DNA from: Mycobacterium simulans | Lineage (GTDB): Bacteria > Actinomycetota > Actinomycetes > Mycobacteriales > Mycobacteriaceae | DNA: 64,000 nucleotides | NCBI RefSeq assembly: GCF_900232995.1 | Contig: NZ_OCVX01000003.1 | Span: forward strand, 2,292,898 to 2,356,897 | Reading direction: 5' to 3' | In this document: piece by piece, positions 41,520 through 50,206 of the stretch | Layout of the letters: every line of letters starts with the position of its first letter | Position numbering within the stretch: position 1 is the stretch's first letter | The notes under the pieces: generated by a model | What the model was told of the DNA's origin: nothing | The model's input: the letters and a program-made list of their open reading frames with translations, nothing else | Database searches by the model: none | Made by a program: the position numbers and the translations under genes

Positions 41520-42487
41520 CCGAGCAATGCCGTCGCGCGGGAGAGCAAGTGGGGCAGTACTTTCGACATCGCTTCCACCCCTGCGTCGGGCCGGGCGCGC
41601 CGACGGTTGTGCTTGACGATCAGCGACCAGGTCGCCACCGACTTGAAGCAGGCCAGCGCCTGAAACCAGTCGAGATAGGGCATGGCATGTCCGACCGAAT
41701 CGCGGTATATCGATGCCAGTTCGGCTGGACTCGGCGTTGCGCCAACGTACGGCGTGACACGTCGATACGTTTGCGGATCGCTATTGATGAGAAACCATCC
41801 GGCGTCGATACGCGGGTCACCCACGGACCAAATCTCCCAGTCGATAACCCCGGTAATACTGTCATCGACGGCGAGCAGATTGCCAAGCCGAAAGTCCCCG
41901 TGGACGACGGCCGGGGACAACGGGGACGGCACCGAAGCGCGCAGCGCGATGCCGACGTCCGACCATCCCGGCGTCAGCGCTTGATCCACCGTCTCCAATG
42001 CTTGACACCAGCGGTCGATTTCAGCCTCGGCGGTAGTCACCGGTTCGGTTTCCAGCCCGATGGCGGCGGGTGGGATCCGGTGCAGCTGGGCCATTATGGC
42101 CGCGGCGCGCCGAAACCGCTCGGCCACAATGGGTTTCTTGTCACCCGCGTAGTCGAGATCGAACAGCGGCTCTAGCGAACTCCCATCGACCCAGGACATC
42201 ACGAACAGCGGGGGCTCTTCGGGCGGGTTGCCCGCGTCCTCCCACAACACTGCCGGGACGGGCACCGGCGTGGGACCGAGTGCCTTGATGATGCGGCACT
42301 GACGCAACACATCTCGATGCCGAGTCGGTGCCAGTCCGGGTGGGGCGACCTTCACCACTACGCGCGCTCCCGCCAGCTGCCCGGCGTAGGTGAGGCTCGA
42401 TGCGCCGCCGGTCAGCGGGCGCAGACCCTCGATGTGGGGAAGTCGGCTGCACATCTGATTGAGGGAAAGTTCGGTCAGCTCAACCAT
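41516..42487 (-). CDS. APH-family phosphotransferase (ACAD10/11-kinase-like)
   Basis: 323-aa kinase-fold protein. The nucleotide-binding N-lobe holds VVVKVAPP, the catalytic loop is VVHGDFRLGN (D198, N203), and the metal-binding Asp is in IDWE (D216). Members of this subgroup are not antibiotic kinases; in ACAD10/11 the same domain is fused to an acyl-CoA dehydrogenase and phosphorylates 4-hydroxyacyl-CoA. Its neighbour on the other strand is an ACAD10/11-like dehydrogenase, so a similar role is plausible. First residues MVELTELSLN. Confidence 0.85.
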   Translation of the reverse strand: MVELTELSLNQMCSRLPHIEGLRPLTGGASSLTYAGQLAGARVVVKVAPPGLAPTRHRDVLRQCRIIKALGPTPVPVPAVLWEDAGNPPEEPPLFVMSWVDGSSLEPLFDLDYAGDKKPIVAERFRRAAAIMAQLHRIPPAAIGLETEPVTTAEAEIDRWCQALETVDQALTPGWSDVGIALRASVPSPLSPAVVHGDFRLGNLLAVDDSITGVIDWEIWSVGDPRIDAGWFLINSDPQTYRRVTPYVGATPSPAELASIYRDSVGHAMPYLDWFQALACFKSVATWSLIVKHNRRRARPDAGVEAMSKVLPHLLSRATALLG

Positions 42488-43275
42488 CCAAGTTCACGCA
42501 GGAAGGGTTGCGTGTGAGCGATCCGTCCGGTCATCGATTTCGGGTCACAGGTGCACAGTTCAAGCGCCGTCTGCGTGATCAGCTCGATACCCTCGGTGTC
42601 GGTCTTGGCCAGATCGAGGGTGCCCGCGCCGGGTGTGGCGACCGGATTTGACGGGGCGGCGGCGTTGACGGCTATGCCGTCGTCATACAGTTCCGCTGCA
42701 AGGCTTTTCGTGAGCCGATTCAGTGCGGCCTTGACCGTGCCGTATATCCCGAATCCCGCGCTGCGGTCGAACTCGGCAAAAGGCGGACCGTCGGGAAGAT
42801 CTCCGCCGACCGAGGTCACATTCACTACCCAGCCGCGACGACGCTCCCGCATCGCCGGTACTGCCAGCTGGGTGAGGTGTAGCGGCGCGAGCACATGCAT
42901 CTCCATCATGAGGCGCACCCGCCGTTCGGGGAACTCATCGAGCGGCCGCAAGAACGTGACGGCCGCGTTGTTGACGAGGATGTCCGGTGCGCCGATACGG
43001 TCGACGACCGCGGCGAAAAGCCGTTCCCGTTCCTCGGGTTTGGAGAGGTCCGCCTGCACCGCAATCGCCGAACCGCCGCTGGACGTGATCTCGGCAAGTG
43101 TCTGTTGCAGGGATCCCAGGTATTTGGGATCGGGCTCCATGGTGCGGGCGGTGAGGGCGACGGTGGCGCCCTCGTCGGCCAATCTCTGGGCGATCGCCTT
43201 GCCCAGACCCCTGCTGCTTCCGGTCACCATGGCAACGAGCCCGGCGCACCGTTTGGTCAACGCGTGAACCCCCAC
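42475..43275 (-). CDS. Short-chain dehydrogenase/reductase
   Basis: 266-aa SDR. The cofactor motif is VTGSSRGLG, NNAA replaces NNAG, and the active site reads FGIYGTVKAAL with Tyr-x3-Lys. The C-terminal half has an unusual CTCDPKSMTGRI stretch. The GTG start lies inside the 3' end of the ferredoxin gene (19-bp overlap), and its 3' end overlaps the phosphotransferase by 13 bp. Part of a minus-strand operon NuoF-like flavoprotein-ferredoxin-SDR-phosphotransferase. Confidence 0.88.
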   Translation of the reverse strand: MGVHALTKRCAGLVAMVTGSSRGLGKAIAQRLADEGATVALTARTMEPDPKYLGSLQQTLAEITSSGGSAIAVQADLSKPEERERLFAAVVDRIGAPDILVNNAAVTFLRPLDEFPERRVRLMMEMHVLAPLHLTQLAVPAMRERRRGWVVNVTSVGGDLPDGPPFAEFDRSAGFGIYGTVKAALNRLTKSLAAELYDDGIAVNAAAPSNPVATPGAGTLDLAKTDTEGIELITQTALELCTCDPKSMTGRIAHTQPFLRELGWLS

Positions 43276-43559
43276 TGCGCTTCGTTCGACTCGGTTTTGA
43301 CGTTCTCGGCGGGATCTTCGGAGCTGGCGGGGGTGCTCGGCTGGGCAGACTGGCGGGGCCGTCGGTCACCCATCTCGGTAATGGCGTGCACCGGGCAGTC
43401 CAGCAGGGCCCGCATGACCGCGTCGCGGTCTTCGTCCGGGACGGTGCCGTCCCCAACCAGGGACGCGTATCCCCAGTCGTCGAGCGAGAAGTAGCGGGGC
43501 GCGTGCTTGGCGCACACGCCGAAGCCATCGCACACGGTGCGGTCGAGGCGGATTTTCAT
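43257..43559 (-). CDS. 3Fe-4S ferredoxin with extended C-terminus
   Basis: 100-aa ferredoxin: residues 1-65 form the usual fold (MKIRLDRTVCDGFGVCAKHA, then ALLDCPVHAI). Phe takes the variable position of the cluster motif (CDGFGVC). A ~35-residue hydrophilic tail (RRPRQSAQPSTPASSEDPAE) is unlike the other three ferredoxins here. It lies between the NuoF-like flavoprotein (overlap 4 bp) and an SDR. It probably takes electrons from the flavoprotein and delivers them to a P450. Confidence 0.9.
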   Translation of the reverse strand: MKIRLDRTVCDGFGVCAKHAPRYFSLDDWGYASLVGDGTVPDEDRDAVMRALLDCPVHAITEMGDRRPRQSAQPSTPASSEDPAENVKTESNEAQWGFTR

Positions 43560-44863
43560 ACCTGCCCCACCGCCTCGGCCTCGTAGGGACGGTCGGCGCG
43601 AAATGCGCCACCCGTTCTGCTTAGGCAGTCCACGCACGCGCCGGCGAGATGGCGTGCCACTTCGTCGGGAAACTGGTTGAGCAGGCTGGCGGCGACGTTG
43701 GTGGCGGCGTCCAGTGTCGCGCACGCTCCGCGCCCGCGTAACACCACCGACCAGCGGCGCAGCCGATCGAGATCCTTCGTCGTCGCGACCGAATCGCGAA
43801 GCGCCCCAGCAACGGCCGCCATCGCCGCCGTGCCGTTAAAACACGATCCGCACTGCCCGGCGTTTTCGCGGTCGAAGTAGGCCAGCACCGACGCCGCCAC
43901 CGCAACCGGGCAATCGTCGGTGATCACCGAAACGGCACCGCACCCTAGCCCGCTGCCGAACCGCCGCATCGTCTCATGGTCCAAGGTGGTATCCAGCACG
44001 GTCCGGTTGAGTAAGCCGGCGAAGTAGCCGCCCAGCAGCGCGCCACGCACCTGCTCTGACGAAATGCCGTGCAGAGCAAGCAGTTCGGTGAACGGCAACC
44101 CATGTGGCAGCTCGTAGAGCCCCGCCGCGCGTCCGGCGCCGGTGATAGTCGCCAGGAACGTACCGGGGGACAGCGTGGTGCCTTGCGAGCGGAACGCCGC
44201 GGAGCCGTGGCGTTGCAGGAAGGGCAGGGTGGCCAGGGTCTCGACATTGCTCACCAGCGTCGGGCGATCGCCGCCGCCCAACTCGAGGGGGCGCGGCGGC
44301 TTGTCGGTCGGCTTGGCCGGGCCGCCGTTGATTGCGCGAACGGCCGCGGTCTCCTCACCCGCCACATATCCCGGCTGCACCGTCCATAGGTCGACGCCGA
44401 TGCCCAGGGAGCTGGAGTCGAGTTCGCTCAGCGCGGCTTCGACGCTGCGCGCGGATTCCTGGTCGGACACATAGACGTAGGCTCGCTCGGCGGCCACGAT
44501 CGCCGCGGCCAAGCGCAGTCCGTCCAGAACCATGTGCGGCCGATTGCGCAGCAGCCAGCGGTCCTTGATCGAAGCCGGTTCTCCCTCTTCGCCATTGGCG
44601 ACGACGCCGCAGCCGCCGGCGACCCGCCCATTGTCGTGCACCGAACGCAGTTTGATCGCCAGCGGAAAGCCGGCGCCGCCGCGGCCGAGCAGTCCACTGG
44701 TTTCGACTTCGTCAAGCAAGTCCTTGACGCTAGCCAACGGGTGGTAACCACCGAGCGCCCGATACGCCGCGAAGTCTTCCCGCCCGTGACCGGCCACGCC
44801 CAGTAGTCGGGGTGTGCACCCCGGCCACGCGGCGACGGTGAGGACTGGTGCCGTGGTCTCCAT
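43556..44863 (-). CDS. NuoF-like NADH-binding flavoprotein
   Basis: 435-aa protein resembling complex I subunit NuoF. The FMN/NADH loop is GRGGAGFPLAIKL (from residue 60), VVANGEEGEPASIKDRWLL follows, and the C-terminal iron-sulfur region carries C338-x2-C341 (AGQCGSCFNG) and C381 (GACATL). It is not in a nuo operon. Its partner is the ferredoxin gene overlapping its stop, so it may act as an NADH:ferredoxin reductase for the P450 systems here. It starts at an ATG and diverges from a hypothetical gene. Confidence 0.87.
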   Translation of the reverse strand: METTAPVLTVAAWPGCTPRLLGVAGHGREDFAAYRALGGYHPLASVKDLLDEVETSGLLGRGGAGFPLAIKLRSVHDNGRVAGGCGVVANGEEGEPASIKDRWLLRNRPHMVLDGLRLAAAIVAAERAYVYVSDQESARSVEAALSELDSSSLGIGVDLWTVQPGYVAGEETAAVRAINGGPAKPTDKPPRPLELGGGDRPTLVSNVETLATLPFLQRHGSAAFRSQGTTLSPGTFLATITGAGRAAGLYELPHGLPFTELLALHGISSEQVRGALLGGYFAGLLNRTVLDTTLDHETMRRFGSGLGCGAVSVITDDCPVAVAASVLAYFDRENAGQCGSCFNGTAAMAAVAGALRDSVATTKDLDRLRRWSVVLRGRGACATLDAATNVAASLLNQFPDEVARHLAGACVDCLSRTGGAFRADRPYEAEAVGQV

Positions 44864-44900
44864 GGGCTATCCCGCGGTCCTAGCAGTTAGGCTAGCCGGC

Positions 44901-45356
44901 ATGCGGACTGCGGTGGTGCGCGTCAACGTCGACCCGACCGGTGTGCTCACCCCGGCACAGTTACGCGAGGGCATGGCTGCGCTCCTTGGGCTCACCGGAG
45001 AAACTGGCGCCAACGTCGTCGAAAGCGACCGTGGCCGCGACGTGCAACTGCTCATCGAGTGTGACAATGCCGATGCGGCCAAGCAGGCCGCAATTGACTT
45101 GTGCAGCAACGCGTTCAATACCTCCCCGGTGGCCGGCGTGGTCACCTTCGTCAGCAGGGGAACTGACGACGATGCCCGCGGTGTGTTGTCCGCATTTGGG
45201 CTCAGCGGCGAGATTGTCCGCGTTCCTGGCGACGATGGATTTGACGTCGTCTACGTGACGTTGCGCGAAGCCGACCTCGAACGCGTCCCGGAAAGCCGCA
45301 TCCACACGGCGCTTGAGGCGTCGCTGAACTGCGAGGTCCACATTCGCACTGAGTAG
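44901..45356 (+). CDS. Hypothetical protein, 151 aa
   Basis: Protein starting MRTAVVRVNVDPTGVLTPAQL. Two similar alpha/beta stretches (ANVVESDRGRDVQLLIECDN; GEIVRVPGDDGFDVVYVTLR) suggest a pair of ferredoxin-like/ACT-like repeats. No signal peptide or membrane segment. Not assigned to a family. It diverges from the NuoF-like gene with a 37-bp gap and converges with an alpha/beta-hydrolase gene. Confidence 0.78.
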   Translation: MRTAVVRVNVDPTGVLTPAQLREGMAALLGLTGETGANVVESDRGRDVQLLIECDNADAAKQAAIDLCSNAFNTSPVAGVVTFVSRGTDDDARGVLSAFGLSGEIVRVPGDDGFDVVYVTLREADLERVPESRIHTALEASLNCEVHIRTE

Positions 45357-45370
45357 TGCATGTTGAGTCA

Positions 45371-46240
45371 TCATGAGTCCAGGAATTCCAGTATCGCCGG
45401 TGCCGCCTGCACCCAGGTGTCGAACATGTTGAAGTGCTTCACTTTGCCGGCTGCCCGCTCCTCCGCCGCTCGCTCCCACGCATCCTCGGGCCAGGGTGGG
45501 TCAATGAGCGATGATCCTTTGATCAAGCAGCTCACTTCTAGCGACGTGCGTTTGGGGTGATCCCAGTCGTTCTCACCGCCACGGATGATGAGGGTGGGCA
45601 CCGTGATGCGTTCGAACATTTCGTCCTCGACGCCGGGGATGGTCTGACCAGGCTTCGACACAAATGCGTTGAGCCAGCGCAACATCACCTTGAGGAACTC
45701 GTCGCGGTCGAGGTCGAGGAATCGTTGCTTGTTGTTCGGGTTCTCCTCAATACGCTCGCGCCACTCGGGGACCTTGAGCAGTCCCTCGATTCCCGTTCCG
45801 CGCACCGCGAGGATGCTCGGCACCACATAGTAGGAACCCAACACGAACGTGCCGTAGATGCCGCCCACGATGTTCCAGACCACTAGCTTGGTGACCAGCT
45901 CTGGATAGAGCATGGTGGTCAGCATGGAATCCCTTGCTCCACCAGAGCCGCCGGCGAGGATGCACCGCTCGACACCAAGTGCGCTCAGCAGTCCGTGCAA
46001 GGTTTCGGCGCGCATGTGCGACTCGCTTTGCCCGTAGAACTGCACATCGGATGCGCCGCAATTTGGCCGGTCCCACAGCAGCACGCGGTAGCCGCCGTCA
46101 ACGAGTGCCTCAGCCAGCGGACGCAGGCCGGGGACATCCTTGCTGAACCTGCCGCCCGGTGTCAGCACGATGAGATCGCCTGATTCGCCGAGGATTTCGT
46201 AGACGACGTTGCCGCCGTTCACCTCGATAACGGGTGTCAT
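45371..46240 (-). CDS. Alpha/beta-hydrolase
   Basis: 289-aa alpha/beta-hydrolase. The nucleophile elbow reads LAGGSGGARDS, the oxyanion region LTPGGRFSKD, the acid region IIRGGENDWDHP, and the His is near KVKHFNMFDTW. It resembles C-C-bond (meta-cleavage product) or ester hydrolases. Its start overlaps the 3' end of the Rieske ferredoxin gene by 4 bp. Together with the two amidohydrolases upstream this forms a four-gene minus-strand operon. Confidence 0.88.
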   Translation of the reverse strand: MTPVIEVNGGNVVYEILGESGDLIVLTPGGRFSKDVPGLRPLAEALVDGGYRVLLWDRPNCGASDVQFYGQSESHMRAETLHGLLSALGVERCILAGGSGGARDSMLTTMLYPELVTKLVVWNIVGGIYGTFVLGSYYVVPSILAVRGTGIEGLLKVPEWRERIEENPNNKQRFLDLDRDEFLKVMLRWLNAFVSKPGQTIPGVEDEMFERITVPTLIIRGGENDWDHPKRTSLEVSCLIKGSSLIDPPWPEDAWERAAEERAAGKVKHFNMFDTWVQAAPAILEFLDS

Positions 46241-46629
46241 GCCATCACCAGCACGTCTTTACCAACCACCCGCACCGGATAGGTGCGAATGCTCCACTCC
46301 GGCTTGACCGCGGTGGTGCCGGTCGCCAACTCGAAACCCCATTGATGCCATGGGCAGTAGATGTACTCCAAATCGCGCACCATGACGGCGTCTCCAGCGG
46401 CGCTTTCGTCCACGATGGTGCGACCGCGGGCACGCCCGGAGCACAGCGGGCCGCCCTGGTGCGGACAGTAATTCGCGATCGCGTAAAACGTGCCGTTGAC
46501 GTTGTAGACGCCAACGCCGTGGCGTCCGATCGGCACCAGCTTGTGTGTGCCGGGCGGAATTTCGTCCACTGTCGCGACGATATGCTCGCGGCCCTGGGCG
46601 AGGCGGGGTCGCGTAGTCTCCTTCGGCAT
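46237..46629 (-). CDS. Rieske-type 2Fe-2S ferredoxin
   Basis: 130-aa single-domain Rieske protein. Cluster ligands are C55-x-H57 (CPHQGG) and C92-x2-H95 (CPWHQW). It carries electrons to a Rieske oxygenase. The only Rieske oxygenase alpha subunit in the window is at 25430-26710, 20 kb away, so the two may work together. The ATG directly follows the TAA of the upstream amidohydrolase. Confidence 0.9.
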   Translation of the reverse strand: MPKETTRPRLAQGREHIVATVDEIPPGTHKLVPIGRHGVGVYNVNGTFYAIANYCPHQGGPLCSGRARGRTIVDESAAGDAVMVRDLEYIYCPWHQWGFELATGTTAVKPEWSIRTYPVRVVGKDVLVMA

Positions 46630-47775
46630 TTAGAACACCCGGGTTTGACCCTCGAGGACCGGAACCGTCTCCGGCAGGTGATAGGTCGCGATGCCGTTCT
46701 TGAACATCACGGCTTCTCTCGCTGCCTTGGGAAGGTGCTTGACCAACCACCGCGGGTTGTCGAAAGTCCAATGCGGGTAGTCCGACGAGTAGAGCAGGAT
46801 CTTGTCGCACTCCATCCACTCCAGCGCGCGAGTCAACTCGGTCTTGTCTTCCGGGTAGTCCAGCGGTTGCGTGGTGAACTTGATGTGTTCCTTGACGTAC
46901 TCCGACGGCTTGCGCTTGATATCCATCCGGGACTTACGTGCTTCGTAAATCGCGTCCATACGCCACATCAGCGGCAGGATCCAGGTGAACGCGTGCTCGA
47001 CGAACACGATCCGCAGGGTCGGGAACCGGTCGAAAACGCCATCGAAGATCAGGCTCATCACCTGGTTTGCGGCCAGCAGCGAGTACGTCACCATGAAGTC
47101 GTGGTTGTAGCTGGGGAAGCCGACCGGCGGTGTTGGCAACATCTCGTAATTGCTGCGCGACAGGTGACAGCTCACGGTGATGTCGTGCTTGGTGGCTGCC
47201 GCCCATACCGGGTCGTACTTCGGGTGGCCCCATGATGGCCGCGGCTCGGCCTTGATCAGAACCTGTGCCATATATGGGTGTCCGGCCCACTTTTCAATCT
47301 CGCGTGCGGCGCCGTCGGGATCTTCGACGGCCGCGCAGATCGATCCTCGCCAGCGCTGGTGCCAGTTGTTGTGGCTGTCCAGCCAGTGATTGGCCTGCCA
47401 CTGGTTAAGTGCCGACGAGTACGCCTGGTGCGCTTCGCCCAGACGCGGCGTGCGACCGCCGGGCTCCAGGATTGCGATGTCCGAGCCAGCTTCCAGGATC
47501 GCCTGGCGGAACGCCATATCCGGGTCGCTGCCTGGGAATTCGCCGTCGGCTGGGAAGGTATCCACGCGCATCGCGAAGCTGTGCGCGTAGTCGGGGGCGT
47601 CGTAGTAGATCAGCTCGCCGACCTTGTGGTCGAGGAAGAACTTGCTACGCCACGGTTCTGGGATGTACTGGGTAATCTCGCCGCGCTTGGGCACCGGGTG
47701 GACATCTGAGTCGACGCACCGGACAGCTATGCGCTCGACGGCAGGAACACGTTCCTGCGTGTGTGTCAACGTCAT
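46630..47775 (-). CDS. Amidohydrolase family 2
   Basis: 381-aa amidohydrolase-2 protein: the DVH metal motif in CVDSDVHPVPK, barrel histidines in DITVSCHLSRS, RIVFVEHAFTW, and LLYSSDYPHWTFDNPRW near the end. It is predicted to hydrolyse or decarboxylate a small acid. It is followed head-to-tail by the Rieske ferredoxin and preceded by another amidohydrolase paralogue with a 33-bp gap. Confidence 0.9.
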   Translation of the reverse strand: MTLTHTQERVPAVERIAVRCVDSDVHPVPKRGEITQYIPEPWRSKFFLDHKVGELIYYDAPDYAHSFAMRVDTFPADGEFPGSDPDMAFRQAILEAGSDIAILEPGGRTPRLGEAHQAYSSALNQWQANHWLDSHNNWHQRWRGSICAAVEDPDGAAREIEKWAGHPYMAQVLIKAEPRPSWGHPKYDPVWAAATKHDITVSCHLSRSNYEMLPTPPVGFPSYNHDFMVTYSLLAANQVMSLIFDGVFDRFPTLRIVFVEHAFTWILPLMWRMDAIYEARKSRMDIKRKPSEYVKEHIKFTTQPLDYPEDKTELTRALEWMECDKILLYSSDYPHWTFDNPRWLVKHLPKAAREAVMFKNGIATYHLPETVPVLEGQTRVF

Positions 47776-47808
47776 CGTGATCTCCCTTGTTCACAGTCCA
47801 TTCTGCGA

Positions 47809-48900
47809 CTACCCACTTGCCAGGTCGACAGAAATGTCGATCCCGTAGAGCTGAGCCGCGTTACGCCAGCACACCTTCTCGCGCTGCTCGGTCGACAGCG
47901 CTCTGGGCAGTTTGCTGATATCACCGCACTGCCAGTGCGGATAGCTGGAGCCGTACATCACCATGTCGTCCTTGCCGGTGAAGCCGAACCACTCCCCGGC
48001 GAACTCGACGTCGCCGGGACCGTCCATTGCGCCCTGCACGAAATACACGTGGCCGGGCAAATAGTCACTGGGTATCCGCGGCGCCCAGGGTGTCTGTTCG
48101 AGGTGTGGCCGTCCAAAAACGTCCATCCGCCAGATGAATGGCGTCACGAAGTCCGCCGCGCCGTCGGCCCAGACGAACTTCAGCGTGGGAAACCGTTCAA
48201 ATACTCCTTCGGCAATCATGTTCATGAGGTGGTACAGGTAGTTCAGCGCCATGAAGCTGACGTATTGCTCATACGTCAAGGTGTGCCCGGACGGCGTCGG
48301 GGGAAATCCGATGCCTTCACCCGACTCGATGTGTACCGCCACCGGCAGGTTCGCGGCGGCGGCTGCTTCCCATAGTGGCCAGAACTGGGGTTTGCCGTAG
48401 AGCTCGCGGGACTGCAGCGGGACGCCGATTTGGACCACCCGCGGATGCTCACGCCACTTCGCGACTTCGCGCAGCGCGCCAGCAATGTCGTCGGGGTTCA
48501 CTCGGATGGTGCCGCGGAACCGGTCGCCGAGTTCGTCGTGTTCCAGCCAACGCGAAACCATCATCTCGTTGTGCGCGGCATGCAGTGCGCTGCCGAGGTG
48601 ACGGTCCGGCATGATGCCGCGTCCCATCGGATGCAGGATCGCCACGTCGACGCCGCGCTTCGAAAACAGTTCATTGCCAACGAATTCCGGGTCCGAACCG
48701 GGGTAGCGGCGGTTTGGTCCCTCGGTGTTCGGCGCGTACTCGCTGCCCGGTGCTCCGTACCAATCCATCTCATAGTCGGGGAAGCCGCGGCTCTTGAACG
48801 GCTCCCGCAGGAAGGAGCGCAAGTCTTTGTTGGACGGAAAGAAGATGTGCACGCTGGCGTCGATGACTGGCGTACGCGTTCCGTCTGCATGTTCGATCAC
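47809..48900 (-). CDS. Amidohydrolase family 2
   Basis: 363-aa amidohydrolase-2 protein with N-terminal VIDASVHIFFPSN (Ser-Val-His replaces the usual Asp-x-His pattern), LPVAVHIESGEGIGF, and the late MYGSSYPHWQCGD, where Ser takes the place of Asp in the SDYPH block. Both changes affect metal/active-site positions, so it may have a different chemistry from its neighbour. GTG 48900 is the start. First gene of a minus-strand operon that includes a second paralogue, a Rieske ferredoxin and a hydrolase. Confidence 0.87.
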   Translation of the reverse strand: MIEHADGTRTPVIDASVHIFFPSNKDLRSFLREPFKSRGFPDYEMDWYGAPGSEYAPNTEGPNRRYPGSDPEFVGNELFSKRGVDVAILHPMGRGIMPDRHLGSALHAAHNEMMVSRWLEHDELGDRFRGTIRVNPDDIAGALREVAKWREHPRVVQIGVPLQSRELYGKPQFWPLWEAAAAANLPVAVHIESGEGIGFPPTPSGHTLTYEQYVSFMALNYLYHLMNMIAEGVFERFPTLKFVWADGAADFVTPFIWRMDVFGRPHLEQTPWAPRIPSDYLPGHVYFVQGAMDGPGDVEFAGEWFGFTGKDDMVMYGSSYPHWQCGDISKLPRALSTEQREKVCWRNAAQLYGIDISVDLASG

Positions 48901-49066
48901 GACGGGGATCCTCCGGCGTTGGCAGCTATGGCGAGCCTCGCCCGATCAACTAATAGATCACCTGACATTTCCAGTCCGCCGATCAACGCTAAGCATTTCG
49001 GTTAACCATTTGTCCTGCTAGGCGCGGCTAGCGCCGGCACATTCGCAAGTGTTGTTCTTCAATAGG

Positions 49067-49081
49067 TATAATATCATTCTC
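49067..49081. promoter_or_regulatory. Half-conserved cluster palindrome
   Basis: TATAATATCATTCTC keeps the ATTCTC half exactly and 4 of 6 bases of the other half. It lies in the 255-bp gap upstream of the amidohydrolase operon (start 48900, minus strand). The AT-rich TATAAT stretch could also be a -10 box. Confidence 0.35.
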
Positions 49082-49155
49082 CTACTCGTCAACCGATAGA
49101 GCTGATGACTGGTTCGCGACGCCGACCGGCACCTCGAGCGAGTAGCGGCGCGGGC

Positions 49156-50052
49156 TCAGGCCCGCATATCGGTGACGATGCGTTCAAGGGTGCGCCGGCA
49201 GCCCATGCTCATAGTTGGATTGGTTTCGACGTAGTACCAGACCGCGCCCATCGCCTGCTCGAAGGCCCAGGCTCGTCCCCGCTGCCATTCCGCGTCGTCG
49301 CAGCCGAGGTAGTCCCTAAGCAGATGGCGGCGTCTGGTGTCCAGGAGATGCCAGGCGCTCACCAAATCGAGTGCGGGATCGGCTGCTCGAAGGCCCCCGA
49401 CATCGAGCACGCCAATAATGTGCCCGCCAGCCGTCAATATGTTCGGGGGAATGAGGTCGCCGTGGTTCATGAGGTCCGGGTTGTCGCCGCGGGGAATGCT
49501 GCACATCTCGGTCCAGATTGCTCGAAACGTAGCGACGTCGAGTAGGCCTTCACTACGGGTCAAGCATTCCTGCATCCATTCGTCGTGGGAGAGCAGGTCG
49601 CCGCCGCGCCCCTTGCCGTCATAGGCTCGCTGGCGCGTGTCTATTGCCCGCACGGCAGAGATGAACCTGCCCAAATCAATTGCGAACGTAGCGGATTCAC
49701 GACAATTGTCGGCAGTCGCGGTATCACCGGGAAGCCAGGTGAAGATCGACCACGGCAGTGGGTAGCCGACACCAGGTTCACCGATGGCGATCGGTCGCGG
49801 TGTGGGGAATGGTGACCGGTTGAATAGTTCCTCGGCGGCTGCCGCCTCAAGCTGAAGTCGTTCGCGTGTGGTTGCCACGTCATCGGGTTCCAGCGAAAAG
49901 CGCGCCACCATCTGATCGCCAACGCGGAAGATCGCGTTTACCGTGCCCGGACTCTGTACAGCGTGAACACGCAGATGCCGCCATTGGGGGAACTGCTCAG
50001 CGACCAGCGTGCGAACCGTCAGGATTCGAACGGACAACTGGCCGGGATGCAT
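49156..50052 (-). CDS. Aminoglycoside phosphotransferase-family protein
   Basis: 298-aa APH-type kinase. The catalytic loop is NHGDLIPPN (H197, D199, N204) and the metal Asp is in VLDVGG (D217); AIFRVGDQMVARFSLE forms the N-lobe. It resembles the antibiotic/small-molecule APH branch more than the ACAD10/11 branch. The ATG at 50052 (MHPGQLSVRIL) is chosen because the family begins here; the frame is open much further upstream but without domain content. The substrate, and any link to drug resistance, is unproven. Confidence 0.83.
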   Translation of the reverse strand: MHPGQLSVRILTVRTLVAEQFPQWRHLRVHAVQSPGTVNAIFRVGDQMVARFSLEPDDVATTRERLQLEAAAAEELFNRSPFPTPRPIAIGEPGVGYPLPWSIFTWLPGDTATADNCRESATFAIDLGRFISAVRAIDTRQRAYDGKGRGGDLLSHDEWMQECLTRSEGLLDVATFRAIWTEMCSIPRGDNPDLMNHGDLIPPNILTAGGHIIGVLDVGGLRAADPALDLVSAWHLLDTRRRHLLRDYLGCDDAEWQRGRAWAFEQAMGAVWYYVETNPTMSMGCRRTLERIVTDMRA

Positions 50053-50206
50053 CTGCACGATCCGCAGCGTTACACGCCCAGGCTTACCGGACAACTGGAT
50101 TTCAGGGCCAGGATCCGACAATCTCGCTCCGAGAAGATGTTTGGTTCCTAGAGATTCAGGAGTGACCGGATTCTGTCTCAGCCGGTTGGGCGTAGACGGT
50201 GGGCGC

